From: Kineosporia rhizophila
Lineage (GTDB): Bacteria; Actinomycetota; Actinomycetes; Actinomycetales; Kineosporiaceae
Length of the DNA: 64,000 bases
NCBI RefSeq assembly: GCF_021277265.1
Contig: NZ_JAJSOH010000028.1
Coordinates: forward strand, 40,627 to 104,626
Direction of reading: 5' to 3'
In this document: piece by piece, positions 1-8,388 of the stretch
Numbering within the stretch: the first letter of the stretch is position 1
Layout of the letters: every line of letters begins with the position of its first letter
The notes under the pieces: model-generated
Database searches by the model: none
Seen by the model: only the letters and a program-made list of their open reading frames with translations
Told to the model about the DNA's origin: nothing
Program-made: the position numbers and the translations under genes

Positions 1-990
1 GGCGAAGGCGCGGTCGGGGAAGTCGCCCTCGAGCAGCCGCAGCGGACCTGCGACCAGGGACAGGCGCATGGCCAGGCGGTACAGGTCCATCCGGGGCCCG
101 TCGAGTGGGGTGCGCGGTGCGAGCAGGCGGTAGCGCTCGCCGAACCTGATCTCCAGGAACACGTGCTCCCACTCCACGTCGAAGAACATCAGCCCTTCGA
201 TGTCGATCAGCACCGCCCCTGAGCCATTGGCGGGCTCGGCGGTGAGCAGGACGTGGTCGGGGCCGAGTTCGCCGTGGATCAGCGCGTACTCCTGGCGGGG
301 GCTGATCCTGGCATGCAGGTCGTGCAGCCTGCGGGCGAGCTGCTCGGCGACGGCGGCGATCCGGGGTTCGCGGCCGGCGGCTTCGGCCACGTCACCCAGT
401 GCGCGTTCGAGGACGAGGTGTTCGCAGGTGGGGCCGTACGGCTCGATGCCGAGCCGCAACTGCTCGAGCGTGCCGTAGGTGGGGGCGCGGTGGGCGTGCA
501 CGACCTGCAGCGTCTCGGCCAGGCGCCGGGTGATGGCGTCCCCCTGGGCCGGGTCGCTGTCGTACAGGGCCTCCAGCGTTCCCCCGGCCTGGTCGGCGAC
601 GACGGCGACATCGGCCGGGAACACCTGGTGGCTGTCGTCGGCCAGGTAGACGTGGAGCGTGGGCACCCCGAGCGCCTGGAGGGTGTGAACGGCGTCCAGG
701 AACCGCGGCATCCCGTCCGCGGGGGTGAACGGGTCCCGGGGATCCTGGGTACTGACCGACGGGCCGGGATCGCTCGAGGGGCCCACGGGCGTCCAAAAGT
801 TCTCCTCGTCGGCCCAGCTGTACACGACGGCTGACGCTGGAACCCCCGTCAGGCCCACCCGGTAGACGCCCTTCTTGGTGCCCCCACGCAACCGCTGTAC
901 CCCGGTGATCCGCTGCTCAGGCCCGAACGCGGCGCGGATGACGTCGGTGAGGTCGTCGGCAGTGAGGGTTCGGCGCGGGGTACTGGGCAC
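1..990 (-). CDS. Phosphotransferase (APH/choline kinase fold), C-terminus cut by window edge
   Basis: The frame is open from a GTG at 990 to the window edge (330 codons seen), so the C-terminus is missing. It has the kinase-like layout of aminoglycoside/macrolide phosphotransferases: an N-terminal lobe with a glycine-rich RLRGGTKKGVYRV stretch near residue 33, then LIHGELGPDHVLL and DIEGLMFFDVEWEHVF in the C-lobe. The usual catalytic HGDxxxxN is HGELGPDH here, so both the Asp and the Asn are replaced. The later metal-binding Asp (DIEG) is kept. The substrate cannot be told from sequence. It is transcribed away from the KfrA-like gene, which starts on the same strand further right. The GTG was chosen because no other start gives a full N-lobe. 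Confidence 0.75.
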   Translation of the reverse strand, partial: MPSTPRRTLTADDLTDVIRAAFGPEQRITGVQRLRGGTKKGVYRVGLTGVPASAVVYSWADEENFWTPVGPSSDPGPSVSTQDPRDPFTPADGMPRFLDAVHTLQALGVPTLHVYLADDSHQVFPADVAVVADQAGGTLEALYDSDPAQGDAITRRLAETLQVVHAHRAPTYGTLEQLRLGIEPYGPTCEHLVLERALGDVAEAAGREPRIAAVAEQLARRLHDLHARISPRQEYALIHGELGPDHVLLTAEPANGSGAVLIDIEGLMFFDVEWEHVFLEIRFGERYRLLAPRTPLDGPRMDLYRLAMRLSLVAGPLRLLEGDFPDRAFA

Positions 991-1055
991 CCAGGGACGC
1001 TAGTGCAGCCCCTCGTGCGGGGAACAGCGAGTTTCGCGGGGGCCCAGTCAGGGCT

Positions 1056-2060
1056 CTAGCTCAGGCTGGGGCGTTCGGCGGGGCGGTTTCCGGCTACCCG
1101 AGGACGCCGGCGGGCGGGTTTGGGCGCCCTGGTCACCGGTGCCGGGCGGACAGTCGGGCTCGTGGTGTTCAACTGCTCGTTCAACTGCTGCGCGAGGCGG
1201 CGGGCCTCGGCCACGGCCGCGTCGTGGGCCTGCTGCAGGGTGGCGAGCTGGTGGGTCTGCTGCTCGTGGCGGGACTGCCAGTCGGCGGCCGTCTGCTGGT
1301 GGCGTTGCTCGGCCTGGTCCAGGCGTGCGCCCAGGTCGGCGGCGCGCTCGGTGGACTGCCGCAGCTCAGCGCTGGTGGTGGCCAGGTGCAGGTCGAGCTG
1401 GGTGATCCGCGAGTGCTGGTCCTGGGTGGTCTGCAGGACCTCGGCGTGCTCGCGGCGCAGGGTCTCCAGGGCGGTGCGGGCGGCCTGCAGTTCGGCCTCG
1501 ACCTGGCCGCGGGCCCGTTCGTGCTCGGCGATCTGCTTCCACGTCTCGTCGCGGGTGGCCTGGAGTTCGGCCTGTGCCTGGCGGGCGCGTTCGAGGGCCT
1601 GGTCCTTCTCCTCGCGGTCGCGGCGGGCGGCGGCGAGCGCCTCGCGTCGGGCCTGTTCGGCCTGTTGTTCGGCCTCGGCGGCGCGGGTGGCCTCGGCGTG
1701 GGCCTGCTCGGCCTCGGTCTCGGCGGCCTGGACCCGGGCCAGCGCGCCGTTCTCGGCCTGCTCGAACCGGGCCATCAGGCTGGTGAGCTGCTCGCTGAGC
1801 TGCCGGGCGGCGGGCAGGACACCCGCGGTGGCCTCGCGGGCCAGGGCCAGGGGGTCGGCCACCGCGGCCAGGTCACTGGCCCGGCGCTGGCGGGAGGCCG
1901 CGTCGGCGTGGGCCTTGGAGCAGTAGCGGGCCCGTCGCCCGCCCTTGGGCCGGCCGAGTTCGTCGCGGGGGCGTGGCGGCAGGGGCTCTTCGCAGCCGTC
2001 CAGGCCGCAGGTGGGCCGGACGTCGGGCTCGGGGGCGGATTCAGGGCTTTTCGTGCTCAC
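1056..2060 (-). CDS. KfrA-like coiled-coil protein with N-terminal Cys motif
   Basis: About 334 residues. The N-terminus has a CGLDGCEE...RYCSKAH cysteine/histidine cluster followed by SRQRR, which looks like a small zinc-binding DNA-contact module. Residues about 60-300 are an Ala/Glu/Gln/Arg-rich coiled coil rich in QA, EA and RR heptads, and the tail is basic and proline-rich. This architecture is typical of KfrA-type plasmid proteins and of coiled-coil genes in actinomycete integrative conjugative elements, where they are thought to act in replication control or segregation. I chose the GTG at 2060 (MSTKSPES), which overlaps the sulfotransferase stop by 20 bp. A longer frame from 2099 would overlap more. 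The function here is inferred from architecture only. Confidence 0.6.
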   Translation of the reverse strand: MSTKSPESAPEPDVRPTCGLDGCEEPLPPRPRDELGRPKGGRRARYCSKAHADAASRQRRASDLAAVADPLALAREATAGVLPAARQLSEQLTSLMARFEQAENGALARVQAAETEAEQAHAEATRAAEAEQQAEQARREALAAARRDREEKDQALERARQAQAELQATRDETWKQIAEHERARGQVEAELQAARTALETLRREHAEVLQTTQDQHSRITQLDLHLATTSAELRQSTERAADLGARLDQAEQRHQQTAADWQSRHEQQTHQLATLQQAHDAAVAEARRLAQQLNEQLNTTSPTVRPAPVTRAPKPARRRPRVAGNRPAERPSLS

Positions 2061-2880
2061 CCCGGAAGTCTGGCGCATCCTGTGCCCCGTCCTCAGCACT
2101 GGCCCGTGTCTGGGCCTCAGCGTGGGCGTGGGCTCGGTAGCGGGTGATCCATTCCTGGTTCACGTGGTCGCCCTGGCGCTGGTGGCGGGCGACGGGTGGC
2201 TGCGCCGGTGCCTCGAGGCCCAGCGCCTGCAGGACCCGTGTGGTGGTGCCGGTGAGGTCGGCGGTCAGTTCCTCGTACGTCACCCGGTGCGGGCTGACGC
2301 CGTTGGCGCTGAACCAGTCCTCCCAGCCCTGCTGGTGTTCCTGGATCAGGTGCAGGTGGTGCTCGATGGCGTTGGCGTCGAACGTGGGCCGGGCACCGGT
2401 GGGCTGATTGCTGATCTGCCCGCTGATCTCTCCGTCGCCTCCGGCGTACCACTGCTGGGTCTGCTCGGCGCGTACCCATGACACCGCCTGGGCCAGCACG
2501 TCGCGGCGGCTGAGGTGCACGAACCCGACCCGCCCGAACGCCCGGCGCAGCACTGCGAGGTCTCCTGCGGTCGTGGCAGCGCCTTCGGCGTCGGGGTAGG
2601 CGTCGGCGAGTCTGGCGGTGAGTTCGCCGATGGTCCCCCACATCAGTTTGGCGCCGAAGACCCCGTTCGCGGTGCGGCCGGCGGCGAGCGCGGCGGTGAC
2701 GAAATCGGCGTACGGGTAGCCGGTGCGGGGAAGTTGCCAGCGCTCGGCCCACAGTGCTTCGTCGGGTGCACGGAAGTACGCCTGTGGTCGCCCGGCGCAG
2801 CCGCTGGATGCCAGAAGGCCGAGGAGGAGGGAGCTGCCGGTGCGGGGTGTGGCGCAGACGAAGTACGCATCGACACACAT
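2041..2880 (-). CDS. Stf0-family sulfotransferase
   Basis: About 279 residues. The N-terminus reads YFVCATPRTGSSLLLGLL, the 5'-phosphosulfate-binding loop of Stf0 sulfotransferases, and VGFVHLSRRDVLAQAVSW fits the 3'-phosphate-binding strand-helix. Family members transfer sulfate from PAPS to trehalose or other small acceptors; the acceptor here is unknown. The length is normal for the family. ATG at 2880 gives the standard start four residues before the first strand; a GTG at 2889 is also possible. It overlaps the downstream coiled-coil gene by 20 bp, suggesting co-translation, and diverges from the SpdB-like gene. A cytosolic sulfotransferase between two plasmid-type genes suggests cargo carried by an integrated element. 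Confidence 0.85.
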   Translation of the reverse strand: MCVDAYFVCATPRTGSSLLLGLLASSGCAGRPQAYFRAPDEALWAERWQLPRTGYPYADFVTAALAAGRTANGVFGAKLMWGTIGELTARLADAYPDAEGAATTAGDLAVLRRAFGRVGFVHLSRRDVLAQAVSWVRAEQTQQWYAGGDGEISGQISNQPTGARPTFDANAIEHHLHLIQEHQQGWEDWFSANGVSPHRVTYEELTADLTGTTTRVLQALGLEAPAQPPVARHQRQGDHVNQEWITRYRAHAHAEAQTRASAEDGAQDAPDFRGEHEKP

Positions 2881-2973
2881 GGCAGCCACACTGACCCGCT
2901 GGCAGTGAGTGTGTCCACTGTCTGACGGTCAACCCGGTCAACTGGTGCAGGCCGGGACCTGGCGGGATGACAG

Positions 2974-4581
2974 GTGACACGTGCGGGCGTCAGCATGGGC
3001 GCCGTGGTCATCCCCTCCAGCCCCGACCTGGATCCGGCCCGGCCCGCGGAGTCTGCTGATGCCGCGGCCCTGGCCCGGCAGGCACGCCGTCTGAGCGCCT
3101 GGGCGCGGGTGGTGCTCGTGCCGGTCGCCGTGATCGGTGCCGTGCTGTCGTACCAGAGCCTGTACAAGGCGGCCGAGCCGACGTTCGGTCCCTATCTGGC
3201 GGCGGGTTTCCCGTTGCTGGTCGACCTGCTGATCCTCGGCGCCTCGCTGCAGTACGTGGCGGGGGCCAAGGTGGGGCGGCCGATGACGGGGTGGCGTCTG
3301 ACCGCGCACTGCGGGGTGGCCGGGACGCTGTTCCTGAACGCGCTGGCCTCGCGGAACCTGGGTGAGGTGCCCTGGCACGTGACCGCGCCCGCGGTGTGGG
3401 CGGTGCTGGTGGAGCTGACCGGCAAGCAGGTCCTGGGCCAGTGGAAGGCAGCCAACTTCGGGCCCAGCGCCTCGATCGCGCCCTCGTTGTGGCTGTCCGC
3501 GCCGATCGAGTCGGTCCGCACCCGCCTGCTCATGGCCCGCACCGGGGTGGCCGACGCCCACCAGGCCCGGATCGGTGTGGGTATGGCGGCGGCCGCCCGG
3601 GAGGCACTGAACCTGTCACTGCCACGCCGGGTCAATGCCCGCCGCGACGCCAGGCGGGTACGGCGGGTGGTGAACCGACAGTTGCGCGCGGGCAGCCTGG
3701 CCCCCTCCACGGTGATGGACGCGGTGGGCTGGACCGGCGCCGACCAGCACCCCGAGCGCAGCCCCGAGTCGATCCTGCGCGCAGTGGTCCAGTCCGTCCT
3801 GCGCCCCGAACCCGACATCCCCCACCCGGCCAAGGGTGCCCAGGGTGAACAGGAGGCGCAGGCCGCGCCGGCGCACCGCGTCCTGGTACTGCCGGACAGC
3901 GACAACCCGTTCGATACCGCGGTGCCCGCCACCCCCGTCCTCAATTCTGCTGTGACTGCACCTGCCACGCCTGCCGCACCTGTGCCACCTGTGCCACCTG
4001 TGCCACCTGTGCCACCTGTCATGTCTGACACAGCCGCCCGACCGGTGGCTGTGACTACGCCGGCTGAGCCTGCCACTCAGATGCCCTTCGAGCCGACACC
4101 AGCTGTCCAGCCGACCCAGCCGACCCAGCCCACGCAGACGTCCCAGCCGATCGAGACGGCTGAGACGACTGAGACGACTCAGCCGGTGCCGACGTTCACT
4201 GCGGCGCGTGACCGGGAACGCATTGGTCTGTGGGCTGCGGCGCAGGCCCGTACGAGCGTCCCCGAACCTGAGCCCTCCGTGGGCTCGGGTCCCGGCACGT
4301 CGGAGTGGGCCGAGGACTCGGGTGACTCGGGCGACTACCCGCCGGAGTACGGGACGGACGAGCGGTACCCGGGGACGGCGGTCAGTGGGCGCCCGACGGT
4401 CAAGCAGAAGGAGGAGCGCCTGGCCGTGGCGGCGGGGATCGTGCATGCGCGTCCGGAGATCACCGGCACCGAGCTGCGGGCCGAGCTGGAGCGGCAGGGG
4501 TGGCTGGTCAGTGACCGCACCGCCGCCCGGATCCTGATCGAGGCCCGCAAGACCTCTCCGCTGCGCGCCGTCCAGGCCTAG
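2974..4581 (+). CDS. SpdB-like (DUF2637) membrane protein with C-terminal HTH
   Basis: 535 residues. The first 150 carry about four hydrophobic segments (for example VVLVPVAVIGAVLSYQSLY and FPLLVDLLILGASLQYVAG), the usual DUF2637 pattern. Family members are SpdB-type spread proteins or regulators in actinomycete conjugative plasmids. A basic middle region (RRVNARRDARRVRRVVNRQ) follows, then a low-complexity linker with PPVPPVPP and TQPTQPTQ runs coded by 9-bp repeats (about 3977-4020). The last 70 residues (LAVAAGIVHARPEITGTEL...SDRTAARILIEAR) form a helix-turn-helix-like domain. GTG 2974 is used; ATG 2995 is an alternative. It lies head-to-head with the Stf0 gene. I see no TraB translocase nearby, so this looks like part of an element rather than a complete one. 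Confidence 0.7.
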   Translation: MTRAGVSMGAVVIPSSPDLDPARPAESADAAALARQARRLSAWARVVLVPVAVIGAVLSYQSLYKAAEPTFGPYLAAGFPLLVDLLILGASLQYVAGAKVGRPMTGWRLTAHCGVAGTLFLNALASRNLGEVPWHVTAPAVWAVLVELTGKQVLGQWKAANFGPSASIAPSLWLSAPIESVRTRLLMARTGVADAHQARIGVGMAAAAREALNLSLPRRVNARRDARRVRRVVNRQLRAGSLAPSTVMDAVGWTGADQHPERSPESILRAVVQSVLRPEPDIPHPAKGAQGEQEAQAAPAHRVLVLPDSDNPFDTAVPATPVLNSAVTAPATPAAPVPPVPPVPPVPPVMSDTAARPVAVTTPAEPATQMPFEPTPAVQPTQPTQPTQTSQPIETAETTETTQPVPTFTAARDRERIGLWAAAQARTSVPEPEPSVGSGPGTSEWAEDSGDSGDYPPEYGTDERYPGTAVSGRPTVKQKEERLAVAAGIVHARPEITGTELRAELERQGWLVSDRTAARILIEARKTSPLRAVQA

Positions 4582-4621
4582 ACGCACCTGGTTTACGTCT
4601 GGTTCCAGGCTGGTGGGGGGT

Positions 4622-4886
4622 TCAGCTGAGGCCGAGGTGGGCGTGCAGGCGTGCGTAGGCGTGGGGCGGGTTGTTGGAGAGGTTGACCCACGGCTGGAAC
4701 CCGCATCGCTTCCACGTCGGCGGTCAGGTCGAGCGCGTCGCTGGTGAGGGTGTGCTGGTCGGGCTGGTCACGGACCGGCCGCAGGTGCTGCAGCACCAGC
4801 TCCACGCGGGCGGGCGCGGTCAGGGTGGGGGCGGTGTCGCAGAGCCGGTCGAGGTTCTCGTCGGCCCAGCACCGGTTCTCGACCAT
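4622..4886 (-). pseudogene. Internally deleted third copy of the 4.9/8.4-kb protein family
   Basis: From ATG 4886 the frame reads RCWADENLDRLC, then LVLQHLRPVRDQPDQH, matching the N-terminus of the intact copy at 8389-9366 (MCWQDPSLDQLC, LLLPYLHPLRNRPDQH). After the codons for VEAM (about 4706) the match jumps, with a frame change, to the extreme C-terminus: WVNLSNNPPHAYARLHAHLG then a stop at 4622-4624, matching CWLSDEPAQAYAQLHADLG of the intact copy. Roughly 220-230 codons of the middle are missing. It sits 38 bp after the stop of the intact copy at 4925-5833, in the same orientation, so it looks like a decayed tandem duplicate. The deletion reading is direct from sequence; the mechanism is not visible. 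Confidence 0.8.
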
Positions 4887-4924
4887 TCGCGCCCGGGCCC
4901 CCGGCTGCCGAAGAGGGCCATGGG

Positions 4925-5833
4925 TCAGCGGACCCCGAGGCGCACGCACAGCTCGGCGTAGGCGCCCTGCGGGTCGTCGGCCACGAATGACCAGGGCATG
5001 CTGTGGTAGCGGTGGCGGGTCTGTTCCAGGTGCCAGCGGCCCCGGTCCTGGAAGCGGCTGCTGGTGCCGAGGAACCAGCCGAACAGGTTGTGTGCGCGCA
5101 GGGCGTGCGCGTGGGTGGGGGCCGGGCGGCTGCCGTCCCCGGCCCACTTCCACGAGGCGGCCATCACGGCTTCCTCGTCGTCCATGCGCGCTGCTTCCGG
5201 GGAGGGCCCGCCGGGGGTGTTGCGGCCCATCATGACCGAGCACAGGTACTCGGCGTGGGCCAGCGGCAGCATCGCGACCAGCGGGTCGCCGGGCGGGGCC
5301 TGCTCGGCGACGCTGCGCCCGAAGTCGAACATGAGCTCGTCGCTGCCGTACCACTTGGCGCACAACGCCGTCAGCATCGCCCGGTGCGCGGCGTACAGGG
5401 TGGGGTGGGCGGCCCGGGCCACCTCGAACCGGTTCCACCACTCGTCGGAGCGCACGCCCAGGCCCAGCGCGGTGAACAGGCGGAACGTGGCGGCGTCGGG
5501 ATGGTGGGGGACCATCCGCAGGGCCGCCACCAGGATCTCGTCGGCCTCGGTGAGGATCTCTCGGAAGTCCGGCCAGGCCGACTTGCGCACACTGGAGGCC
5601 GGTCCGCTGCCGCGGATCTCCCAGGCCACGTCGACCAGCGTCGTCCCCAGCAGGGCCAGCAGGTCGACCCGGTCGTCGGGATGGGTGTGCGGGTGCGCGC
5701 AGCGCTCGCGCAGCACGTCGACCGCGCCCATCAGTTCCTCGCCCATCAGCTCGGAGAGCTGGACGTGTTCCTCGGGGCGGTTACGCAGGGGGCGCAGCAT
5801 GCCCAGCACGGTCTCCACCCGCTGGATGTTCAC
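4925..5833 (-). CDS. Unrecognised actinobacterial family protein, copy 1
   Basis: 302 residues, mostly predicted helical, no signal peptide and no membrane segment. It shares long identical blocks with the copy at 8389-9366: PLRNRP, KWYGSDE.MF.FGR, AEQAPPGDP.VAMLPLAH.EY, AVMAASWKWAGDG. I do not recognise a catalytic motif. The WYGS..MFDFGR region recalls helical-repeat DUF4034-type proteins, but this is weak. GTG 5833 is the first usable start; it leaves out the CW..D.LD.LC N-terminus present in the other copies, so this copy may be truncated or may start further upstream. A decayed third copy lies just downstream. Function unknown. Confidence 0.75.
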   Translation of the reverse strand: MNIQRVETVLGMLRPLRNRPEEHVQLSELMGEELMGAVDVLRERCAHPHTHPDDRVDLLALLGTTLVDVAWEIRGSGPASSVRKSAWPDFREILTEADEILVAALRMVPHHPDAATFRLFTALGLGVRSDEWWNRFEVARAAHPTLYAAHRAMLTALCAKWYGSDELMFDFGRSVAEQAPPGDPLVAMLPLAHAEYLCSVMMGRNTPGGPSPEAARMDDEEAVMAASWKWAGDGSRPAPTHAHALRAHNLFGWFLGTSSRFQDRGRWHLEQTRHRYHSMPWSFVADDPQGAYAELCVRLGVR

Positions 5834-5870
5834 GATGTCAGAGCGGGCCGGAATGCCTGAATCTTCACGT

Positions 5871-5910
5871 TCCAGAACGGGCCAGAACCGGCCAGAACCG
5901 GCCAGGACCG
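5871..5910. repeat. 10-bp tandem repeat, about four units
   Basis: Units tccagaacgg, gccagaaccg, gccagaaccg and gccaggaccg lie back to back in the short gap between the TasA-like gene stop and the start of the copy-1 family gene. No function is evident. The repeat could be a slippage product or a protein-binding cluster. Confidence 0.7.
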
Positions 5911-5922
5911 GGTGGCGGTGCC

Positions 5923-6510
5923 TCAGCTGTTGCGGGCCTCCCAGGTCAGGCGGAACCGGGTGCTCAGGCCCTGGGCGGCCGCGCCGGCGGTCAGCTGGTA
6001 ACCGATGCGGTAGACGCGCACCTGCCCGCTGCCGGTGGGGGCGAAACTGCCGATGCCGCTGCCCCAGTCGCTCGCGGTGCCGGCCAGGGTGTTCAGGCGG
6101 GCGCTGTACCCGGCGGCCGCGGGCGTGAATCCGCTGCAGGAGGCGAAAGAGCCGCCGCTGCTGTCGGTGCCCTCGGTCACGGTGAGGGTGAGGTAGCGCT
6201 CCAGGCCGGTGCCACTGACGTCACCGGGCGCCACGTACATCCTGACCTGCGCCGGGACGGTGCCGGTGTACGTCAGCGCGATGCACCGGCTGCCGGAGTC
6301 GCCCGGGCGCAGCCCGCTCACCGTGAACAGGGCCGTGCCGGAGTCGTCGTCGCCGAGCGCGACCGTCGCGGCCTTGAACGTGTTGGGCCCGCTGCCGGAC
6401 TGCCCGGTGAACGCCGAGAAGGACACCGGGACCAGGGCCAGACCCAGCAGGAGAACGGCGGCCACGGCGACAGTGGCGGCGATGGCTGTCCGGGTGGGTG
6501 GTCGCCGCAC
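5923..6510 (-). CDS. TasA/camelysin-like secreted surface protein
   Basis: 195 residues. An N-terminal hydrophobic segment (AIAATVAVAAVLLLGLALV) runs into SFSAFTGQSGSGPNTFKAATVALGDDD, the hallmark of SipW-dependent TasA/CalY proteins. The next block, ALFTVSGLRPGDSGSRCIALTYTG, matches the family's conserved GxxKPGDS strand. TasA relatives form extracellular fibres or act as camelysin-type surface proteins, so an envelope role is likely. The GTG start at 6510-6508 shares one base with the upstream stop (TAGTG), implying translational coupling to the LamG protein. No SipW-type signal peptidase gene lies in the window. Two cysteines could form a disulfide. The family call is good; the actual role is inferred. 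Confidence 0.72.
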   Translation of the reverse strand: MRRPPTRTAIAATVAVAAVLLLGLALVPVSFSAFTGQSGSGPNTFKAATVALGDDDSGTALFTVSGLRPGDSGSRCIALTYTGTVPAQVRMYVAPGDVSGTGLERYLTLTVTEGTDSSGGSFASCSGFTPAAAGYSARLNTLAGTASDWGSGIGSFAPTGSGQVRVYRIGYQLTAGAAAQGLSTRFRLTWEARNS

Positions 6511-8132
6511 TAGGTGTTCGTCCAGTAGTGGCGGGCCACCTGCTGGGCGCTCAGCACGCGGGGGTAGATCGCGACCTCGTCCAGGTCGCCGTAGAAGAAC
6601 TCGCTGGTCGGTGGGGTGACCCATTTCTTGCCGCCGCCCCAGCGCCAGTAGCCCGAGTAGTTCTGGGGTGCGCCGGGGCTGGGGTTGGTCGCGGCGACCA
6701 CCCCGTCCACGTACATGGTCATGCCGGTGCCCGGGCTGAGGGTCAGGACGCCGTGGTGCCACCGGCCGTCGTTGTAGGTGGCGGTGGTGGTGGCCGAGAC
6801 GATCGCGCCGCCGGAGTAGATGCCGAAGGTGATGGTGCCGTCGTCCATCATCTTCCAGATCCGGTCGTAGATGATGGAGTCGCCGGTCATGCTGTTGCCG
6901 AAGCTGACCAGGTCCCCGCCGGTGGTGCTGCTGGTGCGGAACCACAGTTCCAGGCTGAACGTGGCCGGGTTGTTCACCGGGGTGGGCCAGTAGCCGATGC
7001 CCGAGCCCTCGAACCGCATCGCCGTGCTGGCGGCCTGGTCGCCGATCAGGGCGCCGGGCCGGCCGCCGGTCACGCCCTTGGGCCGCACGTAGGAGTACCA
7101 GCCGCGCTTGCTGCTGGCCCCGGTGTGCTCGAGCAGACGCGTCTGGAACTGGATGCCCCGGTAGGAGGTGCCCGGGGCATCGTTCAGGTGGTAGATCGCC
7201 CAGGGCCCGTCGGCGGTGAGGGTGGCGGTGTACGAGGCCAGCGAGGCCGCGCTCGCACCGGCCGTGTAGTGGGCGCTCATCCGGGCCGCGGACAGCTGTT
7301 TCGTGTACAGCACGGCCTCATCGAGGGTGCCCACGAAGTAGGACACGTCCCCGCCCAGGCGCAGGTAGCCGGTGAAGGCGGCAGCGGTGGTGGTCGCAGC
7401 GTCGGAGGCCACCTCCACACCGTCGGCGTACAGGCGCATCCCGGCGGCGCCCAGGCTGGCGCCGAGCAGATGCCAGGCGCCGTTGTTCAGCCCGCTGACG
7501 CTGGAGGTGATCGTGCTGTTGCCCACCGTCAGGGTCAGTGCACCGCTCGCGGTCATGGTGACGTACCGGTCGACGGTGGTGCTGTAGCCGGAGCCGGCGT
7601 CGCCGAAGCTGACGACCCGGGCCTCCGCGGTGGAGGTGGTGCGGAACCAGATCTCGTAGGTGAACGCGGCGGGCACGCTCATGCTGGGTGAGGCCGCGGT
7701 GGAGGAGTCCCCGGAGAACTGCACGGCGGTGTCGGCGCCCGCACCACTGCCCCCGGCCGGCCCGCCGGGCACCTGGAAGCTGGGCGTGACACTGAAATAG
7801 CCGCCCGTTGCGTTGTTGCCACTGCTGTCCAGGGCCTGGTCCGAGCCGTCGGGCTCCTCGCCCCGGTAGTACACCGACGGGCTGTCGGCCTTCACCACGT
7901 CGGGGTAGGACGGGAACGACGCTGCTGCGGTGAAGTCGTTGCCGCCGTTGTCGGACGTCGAGGTGAAGGCCGACAGCAGGTACCGCACCGGCGGCACCGG
8001 CGCCGTGGTCAGCACCATGGCCAGCACTACCGATGCGATCAGGGCGCAGCCCAGCACAGCGAGCACCCGCGTCGCTACTCTGGCCCCTCTGGTCTTTCTG
8101 GTCTTTCTGCCTGTCGGCCGCATCTTCCGCAT
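6510..8132 (-). CDS. Secreted protein with two LamG-like domains
   Basis: About 540 residues. A basic N-terminus (RKTRKTRGAR) precedes a membrane segment (VLAVLGCALIASVVLAMVL), then FTSTSDNGGNDFTAAASFPS, again like a SipW-type substrate. Two concanavalin-like LamG/laminin-G-like jelly rolls follow, about residues 75-300 and 310-540. Each has the YEIWFRTTST / LELWFRTSST strand, a DG.W/RWH turn (NNGAWHLLG, NDGRWHHGV), a MRLYADGV / MTMYVDGV hairpin and a closing LDE..(L)Y element. Such domains bind glycans or proteins outside the cell. It is coupled by TAGTG to the TasA-like gene, so the pair probably builds one surface structure. The exact start among closely spaced GTG/ATG codons (8135, 8132, 8123) is uncertain. 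Confidence 0.75.
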   Translation of the reverse strand: MRKMRPTGRKTRKTRGARVATRVLAVLGCALIASVVLAMVLTTAPVPPVRYLLSAFTSTSDNGGNDFTAAASFPSYPDVVKADSPSVYYRGEEPDGSDQALDSSGNNATGGYFSVTPSFQVPGGPAGGSGAGADTAVQFSGDSSTAASPSMSVPAAFTYEIWFRTTSTAEARVVSFGDAGSGYSTTVDRYVTMTASGALTLTVGNSTITSSVSGLNNGAWHLLGASLGAAGMRLYADGVEVASDAATTTAAAFTGYLRLGGDVSYFVGTLDEAVLYTKQLSAARMSAHYTAGASAASLASYTATLTADGPWAIYHLNDAPGTSYRGIQFQTRLLEHTGASSKRGWYSYVRPKGVTGGRPGALIGDQAASTAMRFEGSGIGYWPTPVNNPATFSLELWFRTSSTTGGDLVSFGNSMTGDSIIYDRIWKMMDDGTITFGIYSGGAIVSATTTATYNDGRWHHGVLTLSPGTGMTMYVDGVVAATNPSPGAPQNYSGYWRWGGGKKWVTPPTSEFFYGDLDEVAIYPRVLSAQQVARHYWTNT

Positions 8133-8271
8133 CACTCCCGGCCCCGGACGCCCCAGACGCCCCGGACCATCACACCCGGCACCCGCAGTTCGACCCTCCC
8201 GTCAAGCCGCACCTGTCGCTGGCTCCTCGGCCGCTGGGGCGCGACCTTGAGCCTTCTGGTGGCTCCGGGCC

Positions 8272-8359
8272 GGTTCGGTGCTGGTTCGGTGCTGGTTCGG
8301 TGCTGGTTCGGTGCTGGTTGGGGGCCGGTTGGGGGCCGGTTGGGGGCCGGTTCGGTGTT
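8272..8359. repeat. 11-bp tandem repeat array, eight units in two sequence types
   Basis: Four units of ggttcggtgct are followed by three of ggttgggggcc and one ggttcggtgtt, with no spacer. The array lies between the C-terminal end of the copy-2 family gene and the start region of the LamG gene, in an otherwise empty 250-bp gap. It looks like slippage-type expansion; its possible effect on transcription of the LamG operon is unknown. Confidence 0.9.
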
Positions 8360-8388
8360 GGCGGAGGTGAGCGTGCCGGTCAGTCGAC

